Source: Amorphochlora amoebiformis
Taxonomy: Eukaryota; Cercozoa; Chlorarachniophyceae
Reading direction: 5' to 3'
DNA: 64,000 bases
NCBI GenBank assembly: GCA_054601695.1
Contig: BAAHQB010000036.1
Location: 868,001-932,000 of the forward strand
Below, piece after piece: positions 1-13,053 of this stretch (position 1 is the first letter of the stretch; each line of letters begins with the position of its first letter). The notes beneath the pieces were generated by a model. That model worked only from the letters and a program-made list of their open reading frames with translations, did no database searches and was not told the DNA's origin. The position numbers were made by a program, and so were the translations under genes.

Positions 1-26
1 CCCGCGTTCGATCCGCGGAGTTGACA
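1..26 (+). tRNA. 3' end of a tRNA gene, truncated by window edge (tentative)
   Basis: Bases 2-6 (ccgcg) pair perfectly with 14-18 (cgcgg) around a seven-base loop TTCGATC at 7-13, which is the form of a T-arm. Seven or eight bases follow that could be the 3' acceptor strand, and T-runs suitable for Pol III termination begin near 33. The anticodon and the 5' half would lie outside the window, so the isotype is unknown. A chance hairpin or a tRNA-derived SINE tail would look the same. Confidence 0.35.
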
Positions 27-87
27 TCATATTTTATTTTTTTCACTCACTTTTTTTTCGGTTTCCAGTAGTTGTCCTACTAGTTGA

Positions 88-235
88 GTGCACAGACATG
101 AACCCAAATGTGCATTGTTTACACGACATAAATGAAACTCTCTCGGATCGTAATCCTTAAATCATTGAATGTGAACATTATGTTAAGTCGACAAATGGAT
201 GCGATGTAGCACTGAAACACAGCATGTTGGACGAC
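88..235. repeat. Left inverted repeat of transposon-like unit
   Basis: Begins GTGCACAGACATGAACCC and matches the reverse complement of 5670-5843 over its length with scattered substitutions and small indels. Shared blocks include TCGTAATCCTTAAATCATTG and CACTGAAACACAGC. Confidence 0.75.
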
Positions 236-507
236 ATGCATTACATCGCGTCTGGAGAGAACTGTACAATGAGTGCACTTCCGAGTCGGCGTGCTGCCCG
301 CGTAAATATAGAATATTGTACATGGGTGTTGACGACCCTTGAGGAGCTATACTCGTAGTGTAAATCTGTGCATACTTATTTGCTCTTGGGAGCATTTGCT
401 TCCAATACTACAGTCAACGAATTTCAATAGAAATTTGTGCTTTTACTACTAAGTATTAGATTCAAATCAAAATATGGATATTACAAGACTGTTGCATCGC
501 GCCCACA

Positions 508-708
508 CCATTAGTCTCCGAAGGATGCTTAGGGGTTGCTGCGTTCGAAGACCACTTTCCCCATCGAAAATACCTCGACTGATGTTAGAATTTGAATGCT
601 ACAATGCCAATGCTTGTACATGTCTGGACCGTTAGCCTCCGCAAAGTGTTTAGGGAATGTGGCGTTCGAAAACCACTTTTTCCTGGCGAAATGCCTCGAA
701 CCAATACA
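508..708. repeat. Diverged tandem duplication, about 120 bp spacing
   Basis: The segment about 510-588 (CTCCGAAGGATGCTTAGG, GCGTTCGAAGACCACTTT) recurs about 630-708 (CTCCGCAAAGTGTTTAGG, GCGTTCGAAAACCACTTT). No gene is recognised here. Confidence 0.55.
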
Positions 709-1244
709 ACGATGGCGTATGTGCGGTTTCAGATGTTCCAAAAATTGGAGTTGAAATATATTATTACAAATTTGAAGTCAACTTTTGAAGGAAATACCGT
801 ATCATTGTAAGAGACATCTAATAGAGGTGTGTATGTTTTACCTAAGCAAAGACATATTTCCTGGGAGAGAGTCTGCTGTCTTTTTCCAGTGAGATCACTG
901 TACCTGAGTAACCTGACGGCTGACGCAGGCTGTCAGGATTTAAGATTGATCACGGGCCACACAGGCTGTGATCTAGGGTCGGAAACGCGTCGGTACACAC
1001 CAGTCTTGGCTCTACATCCAGGTTGGTTTTTCACAATATGGGGACTTCTGCTACGGGTGGATGCTGCACGGTCAGGCGAAGAAATGACGATGACGATGAG
1101 GCATATCCATACGTAAGCATGTCTGGAATGGGTTAAAAAATTGTGAATATATAGTTATGTGTTTGAATAGCAATTAAATCCCAATCTCCGAAGAAGAAAG
1201 GAGACAGATACGGCAAAAGAACTCATTCTGGAAAAGGTGATGTA

Positions 1245-1247
1245 GGT

Positions 1248-1290
<43 letters not shown>

Positions 1291-1825
1291 GAGAGAAAGG
1301 AAGATATAGAGAGGAGAGAAAAAGAGAGGGGGTGAAGGAAAGAGACACAGGAGAGCAAGAGAAGAAGAAAGAGAGGGATAGAAGACAAAGGATTGGGAGG
1401 AGACCGAGAGGGTGGAGAGAATGGAGAGATACAAGGGAGAGAGAGAACAGAGAGAGAGAAGAGAGAGACACAAGAAGGAGAAAGAGAGAGAGAAAGAAGA
1501 TAAGGAGAGAGAGAGAGAGAGAACAAAGAGAGAGAGTATGGGAAGAAAGAGAGAGAGAGTGGGAAGAAAGAGAGAGAGAGTGGGAAGAAAGAGAGAGAGA
1601 GCGCGAAAAAGAAGAGAGAGAGAAGACAGAGAGAGAGAGAAGAGAGAGAGAGAGAAGAGAGAGAGAGAGAAGAGGATTGGGGTTAAGGGCTAGGGTTAGG
1701 GTTAGAGTCAGGATGAGGATGGTTAGGGTTAGGTTAGGGTTAGGGTTAGGGTTAAGGTTAGGATCAGATAAGATTATTTAGGTTGAGGTTAAGGTTAGGG
1801 TTAGGTTTAGGGTTAGAGAGAGAGA
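1245..1825. repeat. (GA)n tract followed by interrupted TTAGGG repeats
   Basis: A polypurine GA microsatellite runs about 1251-1670 and passes into degenerate TTAGGG repeats about 1676-1815. Frames here encode only Arg/Glu or Ser/Leu repeats. Confidence 0.9.
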
Positions 1826-1840
1826 GAGAACCAGAATATG

Positions 1841-1844
<4 letters not shown>

Positions 1845-1884
<40 letters not shown>

Positions 1885-1907
1885 CATACATATAAAATCT
1901 ATTTATG

Positions 1908-1949
<42 letters not shown>

Positions 1950-2176
1950 ACGTATATATTTCATATATTTAAAATATATTTCTATACATGTACATATGTA
2001 GTATAAACTACATGTGTATACTTACGCATTTAGACATATATTATATAGATACATACATATATATATATATATATATATTTTATATATACACATATATATA
2101 TACATATATACATACATACATAATGTATATGTACATACAACAATATAAAATATATTTGTATGCACATGTGTATCTG

Positions 2177-2217
<41 letters not shown>

Positions 2218-2317
2218 GTAAATGTGTACATATACAAGTTATAACACATAGACGCTAATCGAGTCCGTAAAAGAATCGGCCCCTTGTGAGGTGGTGTAAA
2301 TGTTTATGTACATATCT

Positions 2318-2360
<43 letters not shown>

Positions 2361-2427
2361 AATGTATATGTATATGTATAAAATATATACATATGTATTA
2401 AACATATAATATGTATATATTTACATG

Positions 2428-2460
<33 letters not shown>

Positions 2461-2474
2461 ATTATTATTATTAC

Positions 2475-2516
<42 letters not shown>

Positions 2517-2585
2517 ACTATATATTCATGTATTGAATATCTTAGCAAAAGTAATCAAATTACTTTATGTATGCATGCATATATA

Positions 2586-2644
<59 letters not shown>

Positions 2645-2714
2645 GTATATGTATATTTGAGTGTGTATAAATGTATGTACGCATAATATATATATATATA
2701 TATATATATATACT

Positions 2715-2793
<79 letters not shown>

Positions 2794-2795
2794 GT
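1845..2795. repeat. (TA)n-rich block
   Basis: Near-continuous TA dinucleotide arrays with short ATGTATAC-type interruptions. I see no exon-like island in it. Confidence 0.9.
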
Positions 2796-3166
2796 CCACA
2801 CTATAAATAAATTAAACATTTACTCTGACAAACGTAATATTACATAAACACACCGATAGGAGAAGAATGACTTTTCATACTTATTCTCGAAAAACAGAGG
2901 TTCGCACTCTTTGGAGCCCACGATCGAAGAAGAAGACATATAGCTTAACGTAGCGCATTATTACAACGGTACTATGCATGCGAGACTATTCTCCAGCTAG
3001 TGGTTGTTAGTAACTTGTTACGTATATCTAGTGTATGTACCTACCATCTATTATAGCTACATAGCTGCTGGAGCTATGTATCGCGTTTCACTTGGTTTTA
3101 AGTTAACACTTGATTCTGATGCCCAGTCTCCATGCCAGTACTTACCAGACTTATACTGTTATACGT

Positions 3167-3214
<48 letters not shown>

Positions 3215-3229
3215 AGCTATCTATAGCTA

Positions 3230-3950
3230 GATTATCTAGACCATATTTAGTGTGTAGCCAGTATACATGTACATGGTCTTAGAACCGGTACTGATGTTCA
3301 AATCAGAAATGCTGCCTGCAGGATGGCCGGATGATAGCCAGCAGAGGTCCCCTGTATTTCCAGCAACGGCAATCGCATACCTCATGGCGAATTTCTATCT
3401 CTTGTATGTGTAGTGCAGCTTTGCTTCAGCACTATCTTTTGGCTTGTTAATCATGAAGTCCGACGAATCAGTGTGAAGACTGCAGCCGGTCCGTCAATCC
3501 AGATGGCCGACTTCAATCTGTTCTCCATCTTGATCTCGTCCATGAAAGCCTCTATGATGCAGATCGCTTTCCACACTTTTTCAGAGTATGTCTGTGGACA
3601 GATCTTCCAGATAACACCGCCATCATGCGAAGTGCAGTGCCATCAGGAAATCCAGAGGAGAAACACCAGGTTTTGCCCCACAATACTTGTCCACAGCATA
3701 ACAGCACTCTTCCAGGCTGATACCAAGATTGCTGTTGAAGGAGGCTTTGTTGTAGCGATTGAAATAGTGGGTGTAGATTCCTTTGATTTTTTCATCCTAA
3801 AAAAAACAATGTTTTTGTCAACCAAATTTCATCTTTTTTTCGTCGAAGATTAATCGGTAAATAATCGGATGACAAATTTTGAATTACCGTTTTCATACGC
3901 GGAAGAGGCGCTACAAATTCAGTTCTTTCGCAGACATCAGCAGAGGGGGT
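3230..3950 (-). pseudogene. Decayed DDE-transposase-like gene (PIF/Harbinger or IS5-like, tentative)
   Basis: Read on the minus strand, pieces in different frames resemble a DDE superfamily transposase. An upstream piece (about 3888-3950) ends at a donor followed by an intron to 3797. The next exon starts at 3796 with KIKGIYTHYFNRYN and later ISLEECCYAVDKYCGAKPG, then breaks frame. Further pieces are QTYSEKVWKAICIIEAFMDE, then DFMINKP and RYAIAVAGNTGDLCWLSSGH followed by PAGSISDLNI. The last resembles the segment of Harbinger/IS5-type enzymes between the first and second catalytic Asp. At least two frame changes and an in-frame stop are present, and the C-terminal half is missing. The family call rests on motif memory only. 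Confidence 0.5.
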
Positions 3951-4182
3951 CAGGGCCGCTCATTCGTGGCTGCTGGGTTCCGAATGGACAAATACAGTTG
4001 GGTATATCCGCCTAAATCCGACATCGAAATAATCGATTGGAGATTAATCTTTTTTTAATCGGCAAATAAAATTAGGCAAAATTATGATTAGCAAATCTGA
4101 ACGCAAACCCCAACCCGCCGCCCACACCGGCACCAGACACCGCCAGGCACAGCCGCCAGACATCGCCAGCTACTCGAGAAAC

Positions 4183-5040
4183 ATGCCCGCTGAGAAGAAG
4201 GCCAGAGGTCTCACACTTGCTCAGAAAAAATCGTGCAGAACGGGCTCCGAAATATCCCTCCTCGCGCCGAGAATTCACAATGGAAATACTTGAATGAATT
4301 GATGATGGCATTTCCCGAAGTATCTCTGACAATGGTCAAGAACTATGGATCGAGCTATCTTCGCAAGCGCGGTGATTCACAGGACGGCGATAACGGTCCT
4401 GCCAAGAAGCGTCCGTGCCATAAAGAAGATGATGATAGTCACGTAGATCTGGTATCATCACCTTCCGTAAATCCCTCTCCGGCCCCTGCCAAGCACAAGT
4501 ACCCTGAGAAGAAGAAAAGTACAATGGAGCAAGCGATGGATGAGGAGTTTGAACGGTATACTCAAATGATCGATAACGGAGATCCACCTTTCCTCAACTT
4601 CCATGACCCAGCCAAGAACAGTAATGTGACCGTCGCTGGAGTGGGAATGTTTTGCAACAAAGGCAACAACAACACGAGCGTCAGTTTAAATGTCATCCGT
4701 GAGATCGGCCTAGTGCATGTCGAGAAGATAATTCAGCCACCGTCGCTTGCAACATACAAGACCTTCTCTGAGAGTATGTTTGAGCAGGCCAAGTCAATGT
4801 ACGCCAACGCAAAAAGGAAGGAATTTGGTTTCGTGAAGAAGGAATACTGTGTCAGGATCCCCAAGGGTTATTCAGCATCCGAACACATGAAGTTTCAGCT
4901 GGACAAGTTCATCGGATTATGGTTCAAGAAGCTGGAGAGGAAGGGACACCATATAAATAAATTAAATATAGGTATGTATATCATACACCGTAGTATATGT
5001 ATAACAGAATATATATACACACAATAAAAATATATATATA

Positions 5041-5119
<79 letters not shown>

Positions 5120-5176
5120 CATATATACATGTGCAGTATACTGTATATTACACAATTTACATATATATATATATAT

Positions 5177-5224
<48 letters not shown>

Positions 5225-5373
5225 GTATTTATATATGTGTATATATATATCATAGAGTATATATATATATATATTTATATATATAAATTATGTATATACA
5301 TATGTTTAATATGTGTGTTACATATTAATTAATGATATAAACGTTTGAAAATGCAGGTTATTATAAGTTGTGA
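4183..5373 (+). CDS. Second ORF of the transposon-like unit; basic N-terminus, unknown function
   Basis: Not recognised as a named family. A Met at 4183 opens [16 protein letters not shown], but the longer frame reads from about 4227 to 4971. The two frames meet at a run of six A at 4225-4230, so a one-base indel (sequencing error or mutation) probably separates them. The long frame holds [20 protein letters not shown], then a basic patch ([12 protein letters not shown]), and then a conserved-looking C-terminal half ([35 protein letters not shown]). A phase-1 donor at 4972 and an acceptor ending at 5356 join a 17-base last exon with stop at 5371-5373. Divergent pairing with the transposase fits a DNA-binding accessory protein; that is inference. 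Confidence 0.55.
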
Positions 5374-5483
5374 CATCGGAGCAACAAAGCGATCAAAATA
5401 GTCAACTATCCGATTTTAACAAGGTATGTATCTACTAGATCTACTGTGTATCTACTGTATCTACAGATCCACTATATCTTAGA

Positions 5484-5635
5484 GACTATATGAGTCCTCA
5501 ATCATTCCGAATCGAAACGTATCTAGGTATGTCACTCTACTAGTCTAGTCACTACTCTTAGAGACTATATGAGTCCTCTCAATCATTCCGACTAGCCGAA
5601 TCGAAACGTATCTAGGTATGTCACTCTAGTCACTA
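5484..5635. repeat. Two tandem copies of an about 75 bp unit
   Basis: GACTATATGAGTCCTC, AATCATTCCGA and ATCGAAACGTATCTAGGTAT occur at about 5484-5538 and again at about 5563-5620, followed both times by GTCACTCTA-type sequence. It lies between the second ORF and the right inverted repeat. Confidence 0.65.
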
Positions 5636-5669
5636 CTCTAGTACTACTACTAGTACTAAGTAGTTGACC

Positions 5670-5843
5670 GTCGTCCAACAAAGCTGTGTTTCAGTGCTAC
5701 CTCGCATCCATTTTGTCGACTTAGCTCAGTTAAACATAATATTCACATTCAATGATTTAAGGATTACGACCCATGAGAGTTTATTTATGTATAGTATGTC
5801 GTGTAAACAATATTAATGTACATTTGGGTTCATGTATGTGCAC
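5670..5843. repeat. Right inverted repeat of transposon-like unit
   Basis: Reverse complement of 88-235, ending in GTGCAC. About 5844-6469 beyond it is AT-rich unique sequence with (TA)n tracts, in which I see no gene. Confidence 0.75.
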
Positions 5844-6376
5844 TGGAGAGAAGTCTAGGAAGTGAATATCTCGTATCATGATCTAGATGATACATATCTA
5901 TATAGCTAGTATAGCTAGATAGCTCTAGAGCTACCCATGTTACATGTACCAGATGTACTGATGTACATAAAGTATCTTCAATATAACTAGATGACTAGGT
6001 GAGATCATCTGAGACTGCTAGCACTAGTAGTAGTATCAGAATATCTGTCTAGATCTATAGTAGATGTATCTTAGCACGTTATACAATCTCTAGAATCTAG
6101 ACAATCATAATATAAGATACCTAGATATATCAAATAAATCTGGTAAATATCAGTAAATATATCTAGGATATATCTAGATATATCTAGTATATACCTCTAG
6201 ATACATATCCGATCTTTAGATAAACGTTGCTAACCTAGCTTACTAGCTAAATCCTCATTGGATCATAGACACTAATATATATCTCCTAGACTAGACTAGT
6301 AGAGTTATCTAGGTTATACCCATACATATCAATATATATATATATATATATATATATGTATACACTAGATACATAT

Positions 6377-6416
<40 letters not shown>

Positions 6417-6469
6417 TAGATATATCTAACATATAGCCTACGAAAATCAGTCTAACCAGCCACATATAG

Positions 6470-6647
6470 TTACATCTGAGCATCAGATGGAGTGTATAGC
6501 GTTCGATGCATCAGTTCCGAACAGAGTGGTAACCTCATGATAAGTTGTAAATGTGTTAGATTCACCTGAGGGGTTCTAGTATTAACTCATCGCTATCAGC
6601 TATCGGTGATATTCGTAGCGCCCGAGGCTCATAGCGAAGAAGTCTGA

Positions 6648-6697
<50 letters not shown>

Positions 6698-7513
6698 ATG
6701 TATGTGTATGTATGTATATATATGTGTATATATATATGTGTGTGTGTGTGTATGTATGTGTATGTATGTGTAGTAATAATAATAATATAAAAGTACCTAT
6801 TTCTCCTCGTCTTTATTCGAAAATCCAACGTATGCTTAAATAGTGTTATTGGACTATTTATTGACTGGTATTATTTTAGGCATTATTAGATTGTTATTGG
6901 TATTATTAGTCTATTATTGAATGGTATTATTTTAGGCATTATTAGATTGTTATTGGTATTATTAGTCTATTATTGAATGGTATTATTTTAGGCATTATTA
7001 GATTGTTATTGGTATTATTAGACTATGGTTCACTGGTATTATTTTAGGCATTATTAGATTGTTATTGGTATTATTAGACTATTGTTGACTGGTATTATTT
7101 TAGGCATTATTAGATTGTTATTGGTATTATTATTATTATTTATTATTATTAGAGTGGTATTATTTTAGGCATTATTAGATTGTTATTAGTTTTATTAGAG
7201 TATTGTTGACTGGTATTATTTTAGGCAATATTAGATTATTATTGGTATTATTAGACTATTATTGAATGGTATTATTTTAGGTATTATCAGATTGTCATTG
7301 GTATTTATCCGAAAATCAATTATACACCACCCCCCCCTTATTGGTGTTATTAGAGCATAATAAGCTTGTGTTGATTTTGGCATTATTATGTTACTTTTCG
7401 TATTATGCGACTATGATTATGATTATGATTATTTAGCATATTATTATTGGTGTGAATACAACGTTTAGATTAAAGATGTATGTATTTATAGGAACTCATG
7501 TATAAATATTTTT

Positions 7514-7561
<48 letters not shown>

Positions 7562-7619
7562 GATTACCTTACGGGCTGACTTCGATATCAAAGACCGATA
7601 ATGCTCCACAAACTACAGG

Positions 7620-7651
<32 letters not shown>

Positions 7652-7732
7652 TATATATATATATATATGTATGTATATATATATATATATATATCCACAT
7701 CGTATTTAAATACACTCTCTCTCTCTATAAAG

Positions 7733-7773
<41 letters not shown>

Positions 7774-8807
7774 TAATTATATTACTTGTATATTTAACAT
7801 ATATATATATATAGGTGTATATATGTGTATATTGTATATACATATATATATATATATATTTATACATGTATATATATATATATATATATTTGTACATATA
7901 TATGTGTGTGTATGTATATGTGTGTACATATAATATTTGTATATATGTATGCAAATGTACACACACATATATATACATATACATATACACATACATATAT
8001 ATATACGTACATATCCCTATCCAATCTACCCCCCTTTCCCAACCCATACCTTATACAGATCCTCACAAGTATTCGCCTCCTGAACAATTAAAATTCATCT
8101 AAAACCATCCCTAGACCTAGCTCTTAGCCCCACTCACAGATAGCTCTAAACCTCACTCTCAGCCTAATACCCTCACCCTTTCGCCTAATAGTCTTAGCCG
8201 TAGCCTAATAGTCTTAGGCTTAATCTGATTAAATTTTTTTAGCTTAGTCTGATAGTCTTAGGCTTAAAATCGAACCGTGAATTCAGCTTTGACCCTCTCC
8301 CCATCGATGATGAAAAATACGGAGAACCTCTTACCTCCACCTGCCCTACGTCCCCCCCCCCCCTCGCCACGTGCCGAGGAGGATTTCTCCGAATTTTCCC
8401 CCGAACTTTTCCCAATTTTTCGGCTCGGGTTGTGAGGAAGGGGAGGGGAGGGGGGGGTAGGGGTCAATGAGTGGGTTGTTTTTTTGGCAAAATTTGTCGT
8501 GTTAGGTAGATGGATATCTTGTTTTTGTTCGGTGTTTCTGTTTTAGGTGTTCAAAATTGTAAATCTATTGTATGCATTTGTGCAGTTCGACAGGTGTATA
8601 GCATCTTTTTTTGTTTTTTTTTAAAAAAGATATTTGGTTATGCTTAGGGTTGGGGTTGGGGTTAGGGGTAATGGGATTAGGGTTAGGATTATGATTAGGG
8701 TTAGGATTAGGGTTAGGATCAGAGTTAGGGTTAGGGCGTTAGGGTTAGGGTCAGGGTTGGATTACGTTGAATTGGTATTCGTAGAGCTTTCTCTACTGGC
8801 TACTACG

Positions 8808-8853
<46 letters not shown>

Positions 8854-9298
8854 ATACTATGTGAATAAACATGTACATATTTACATGCACACCTTATATT
8901 CTCATGAATTCCATAATACATGCTTTTACAGGTAACATCTAAGGCTCCCAACACTACTTCCTAACCCTAACCCTAACCCTAAGCCTAACCCTAAGCCCAA
9001 GCCTAACCCTAACCCTAACCCTAACCCTAACCTAGGCCTAACCCTAAGCCCAAGCCTAACCCTAACCCTAACCCTACCCCAGTCAATGGTCCTCGGACTA
9101 AGACATGCTGAGTAATCTGATGCTACCCCTAACCTTAACCTAACCCTAACCCTAACCCCTAACCCTAACCCTAACCCTAACCCTAACCCTAACCCTAACC
9201 CTAACCCTAACCCTAACCCTAACCCTAACCCTAACCATTGAGTTGATCGTCAGTTTTAAGCTCTTTGGCACGCCTTCCAGACACTCTGCCGCCCGCGT
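6470..9298 (-). CDS. Exons of an unrecognised gene (C-terminal part of the 14 kb gene, or a separate gene)
   Basis: Unknown function. Exon islands with AG acceptors and GT donors on the minus strand are: 9236-9298 ([12 protein letters not shown]), 8893-8938 ([14 protein letters not shown]), an uncertain one about 8766-8799, 8276-8345 ([18 protein letters not shown]), 8050-8079 ([10 protein letters not shown]), 7568-7612 ([15 protein letters not shown]), 6566-6643 ([18 protein letters not shown]) and a terminal exon 6470-6533 ending TPSDAQM and a stop. The phase-1 end of an alternative exon 10155-10266 fits 9236-9298, so this may continue the upstream gene. One exon is missing between 7568 and 6643, because the phases do not match there. 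The opposite strand of 8276-8345 and 9236-9298 is also open, so those two exons are the least certain. Confidence 0.4.
6841..7310. repeat. About 56 bp minisatellite, roughly eight copies
   Basis: The unit contains GCATTATTAGATTGTTATTG, then GTATTATTAGACTATT and a GAATGGTATTATTTTAG-type segment, repeated with small changes including a TTA-trinucleotide expansion near 7130. It lies in an intron or at the gene boundary of the minus-strand gene. Confidence 0.85.
8636..9235. repeat. Internal telomere-type arrays in both orientations
   Basis: TTAGGG-type repeats run about 8642-8757 and CCCTAA-type repeats about 8961-9235, with a non-telomeric passenger at about 9083-9123. They alternate with the putative minus-strand exons, so they behave as introns and not as a chromosome end. 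Confidence 0.85.
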
Positions 9299-9334
9299 CT
9301 TCGCACGCAGGTAACCCCCTTGTTCTGACTGTAA

Positions 9335-9891
9335 GATGTATGTGTATTTGCGTATGTATGAATGAATGAGTATGTATGTATGTAGATATGTATGTAGATT
9401 CTCCTATGGATATATCACCGTGGGATGAATGTGTGTGTGTGTGTATGTATTTATGTTTGTGTTATATGTGTATGTGTGTATGTATTTATGTATGTGTATG
9501 TGTGTATGTGTATGTGTTATGTGTGTATGTGTATATATATATGTGTATGTGTATGTGTATATGTATGTGTGTGTGTGTGTATGTGAATGAGTATGTGTAT
9601 GTGTATGTGTGTGTATATGTGCATCTGTATGTGTATGTGTACATGTATGTGTATGTATATGTGTATGTATATGTGAACGTGTATTTGTATGTGTGTATGT
9701 GTACGTGTATGTTTATATGTGCGTGCACGTATATATGTATGTGTACATGTACATGTATGTGTATGTGTATGTATATGTATATGTGCATGTGTATGTTTAT
9801 ATGTATGTATATGTGTATGTGTATGTGTATGTGTATGAATATGGGCACGTGTATGTGTATGTGTATGCGTATGTATATGTGTGTGTATGTG

Positions 9892-9933
<42 letters not shown>

Positions 9934-9955
9934 GGCCTCTCTCACTCCCTCTTTA
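9335..9955. repeat. (GTGTAT)n microsatellite ending in (CT)n
   Basis: About 550 bases of ATGTGTATGTGTAT repeats followed by a CT tract at 9896-9932. Frames here only give Tyr/Val/Met or His/Ile/Thr repeats. Confidence 0.9.
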
Positions 9956-10011
<56 letters not shown>

Positions 10012-10029
10012 CTCACTGCTTCCCCAACA

Positions 10030-10266
10030 TTACATAAAAGCTAGATATTCCCTATCAATAGTCAGAAAACAAGGACACCCAACAGGAAACTCCAAAAAAT
10101 CTCGAGAGATCCCTCGAAATTCGATAGAAAGAGAGAGAGTTTCGAGAGATTGACCTGAGGATCTCCGTGAGTCTCCGGAGCGAGGGTTGGGGGGTATGGC
10201 GGATTTGGGAACGATGAGAAGGATGCGGTCTTTCGGTAGGGGACATAAGGATAGTTTTTTTCTCTC

Positions 10267-10300
<34 letters not shown>

Positions 10301-10470
10301 CATTATATTTTTATGAATATATGTATATAATATGTAGGTTTACATCCTTTATAAGCCTTTCGCCGTTGGTGATAAGGGCTATATCTTCTGAAAAGTAACC
10401 CTAATATTGTATGTGTACATAAGTATTTCTTTATCTGTATATTATATATATGTTTATATATATGTATATA

Positions 10471-10513
<43 letters not shown>

Positions 10514-10590
10514 GTGTGTGTGTGGGGGGGTATTTTACATAAAAATATATCTATTTAAGTATATAGATATATACGTAAATTACTTATTTT

Positions 10591-10642
<52 letters not shown>

Positions 10643-10674
10643 ATATATAAAAATAAAGGACAAAATAATACAAT

Positions 10675-10739
<65 letters not shown>

Positions 10740-10807
10740 CATATACACACACATAAACATATAAACACACACACACAACACACACACTCACACACATATA
10801 CATATAC

Positions 10808-10864
<57 letters not shown>

Positions 10865-10910
10865 CCCTCCCTCTCTCCCCTCTCTCTCGCCTTCCATATC
10901 TATTATACCT

Positions 10911-10949
<39 letters not shown>

Positions 10950-11120
10950 TATACATTATTCCTTACCTTTTCAATCTTCCTTGTAAAGCTGTACATATCA
11001 GCCGCTGTGTCGTGATCCAGGTAGAATCCCTTACGCACCCCTCGGAGTAAGTCATCTACACAAAGCTGGGAGAGAGAGGAGAGGGAGAGAGTGGGGAGAG
11101 AAAGAGAGAGGAAGAGAGTG

Positions 11121-11161
<41 letters not shown>

Positions 11162-11376
11162 CGAGCGAGAAAGAGAGAGAGAGGAGGGGAGAGAGAGAGG
11201 GGAGAGCGAGAAAGAGAGAAAGAGGGGAGGGAGAGAGAGACAGAGAGAGAGAGAGCGCGAGATAGGGAGCGAGCGAGAAAGAGAGAGCGAGCGAGAAAGA
11301 GAGAGCGAGCGAGAAAGAGAGAGCGAGCGAGAAAGAGAGAGCGAGCGAGAAAGAGAGAGACAGAGAGCGCGCGCGA

Positions 11377-11465
<89 letters not shown>

Positions 11466-11534
11466 AGAGAGAGAGAGAGAGAGGAGAAAGAGGGTAGTGA
11501 GAGAGAGAGAGAGAGAGCGAGCGAGAGAGAGAGC

Positions 11535-11565
<31 letters not shown>

Positions 11566-11771
11566 GGGAGGGATAGAGAGCGAGAGCGAGAGAGAAAGAG
11601 GGGAGGGATAGAGAGCGAGAGCAAGAGATGTATTGAGAGAGGGAGAGAGTGTGTTCGAGAGAGATGTAAAAGAGAGAAAAAGAGATCCGAGAGAGAAAAG
11701 AGACGATGATGAGGGAAACCATGGGTAAGAGAATACGAGAACGAGTACTTCCCTCCTATCTGCCTCAGCGA

Positions 11772-11810
<39 letters not shown>

Positions 11811-12074
11811 ATATAATATTATATATATATATATATATATATAATATTATACATATATATATATATACCCCTCCCTCTCATTCTCTCACCTCCGGGCGGA
11901 GGGCTTGAGAGTCTAGGGCATATACAGCGAATGTTACAAGAACATTCTCACTCTTTCTTCCTCCCTCCCTCTCTCTCTCTCTTTCTCTCTTTTTTCCTTA
12001 TTCCACCCTCGCACTTCAGTTCCCCGCATCTGCCTCTCTCTCTCCCTCTCTCTCTCTCTCTCTTTCTCCCTCTC

Positions 12075-12107
<33 letters not shown>

Positions 12108-12905
12108 CTTTCTCCTCTATCTCTCTCCCTCTCCCTCTCTCTCTCTCTTTCTTTCTCTCTTTTTCTCTCTCTCTCAATCTCTCTCCCTCTTCTCTCTCTC
12201 CCTCTCCCCCTCTCTCCCTCTTTCTCTCTCTCTCCCTCTCTCCCTCTTTCTCTCTCTCCCCCCTCTCTCTCCCTCTCTCTCCCTCTTTCTCTCTCTCCCC
12301 CTCTCTCCCTCTTTCTCTCTCTCCCTCCCTCTCTCTCCCTCCCTCTCTCTCCCTCTTTCTCTCCTTTCTTCTGTCCCTCTCTCTTTCCATCCCTCTCTCT
12401 CCTCTCTCTCCGAAAGTCTCTCTCTCTCTCCCGCTGTCTCTCTCTCTCCCTCTTTCTCTCTTTCTTTCTCTCCCTCTCTCTCTCTTTCTATCTCTCTCTC
12501 TCCTCTCTCTCTATCTCTCTCTCCCTCCATCTCTCTCTCTCTCCCTCTATCTCTCTCTCCCCCTCTCTCTCTCTCCCTTTCTCTCCTTTCTCTCCCTCTC
12601 TCTCTTTCTATCTATCTATATCTCCCTCCTCTCTTCCTTTATCTCTCTCTTTCTTTCTCTGTCCCTCTCTATCTCTTTCTTTCTCTGTCCCTCTCTCTCT
12701 CTCTTTCTCTCTCTCTCTCCCTTTCTCTCTCTCGCCCATTTACTCTCTAACCTCAGGGTGGGGGCTGAGAGTCGAGGGCAGAGCAAATGTTAGGAGAACC
12801 ACTGTTCCCTTCTTCTTTTCAGCTTGGGGGTTGTCATCTAGTACATATATACATGTATATTATATATATATATATTATATATATATATATATGTGTGTGT
12901 GTATA

Positions 12906-12963
<58 letters not shown>

Positions 12964-13009
12964 ATATAATATATGTACACACACACACACATCTATATAT
13001 ATATACACA

Positions 13010-13053
<44 letters not shown>

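Larger units (their letters stand above)
88..5843. mobile_element. DNA-transposon-like unit with long inverted repeats and two divergent ORFs
   Basis: Inverted repeats at 88-235 and 5670-5843 bound a decayed transposase-like gene on the minus strand (about 3230-3950) and a second ORF on the plus strand (about 4183-5373). A transposase paired with a divergent second gene is the known layout of PIF/Harbinger-type elements; the family assignment is inference. No clear target-site duplication is visible beside the GTGCAC ends, so the true termini could lie further out. (GA)n, TTAGGG and (TA)n tracts fill the left half, and the transposase is broken, so this copy is probably inactive by itself. 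Confidence 0.55.

Noticed and set aside
829-1116. 95-codon plus-strand open frame
   Set aside because: No recognisable motif, no splice or codon support, and it sits within the transposon-like unit.
3413-3853. 146-codon plus-strand open frame
   Set aside because: It is antisense to the transposase-like pieces, which give recognisable motifs on the minus strand.
10344-10387. Apparent in-frame TAG suggesting stop-codon reassignment
   Set aside because: Adding the small exon 10866-10899 shifts the phase by one and removes the stop. All other genes use the standard code.
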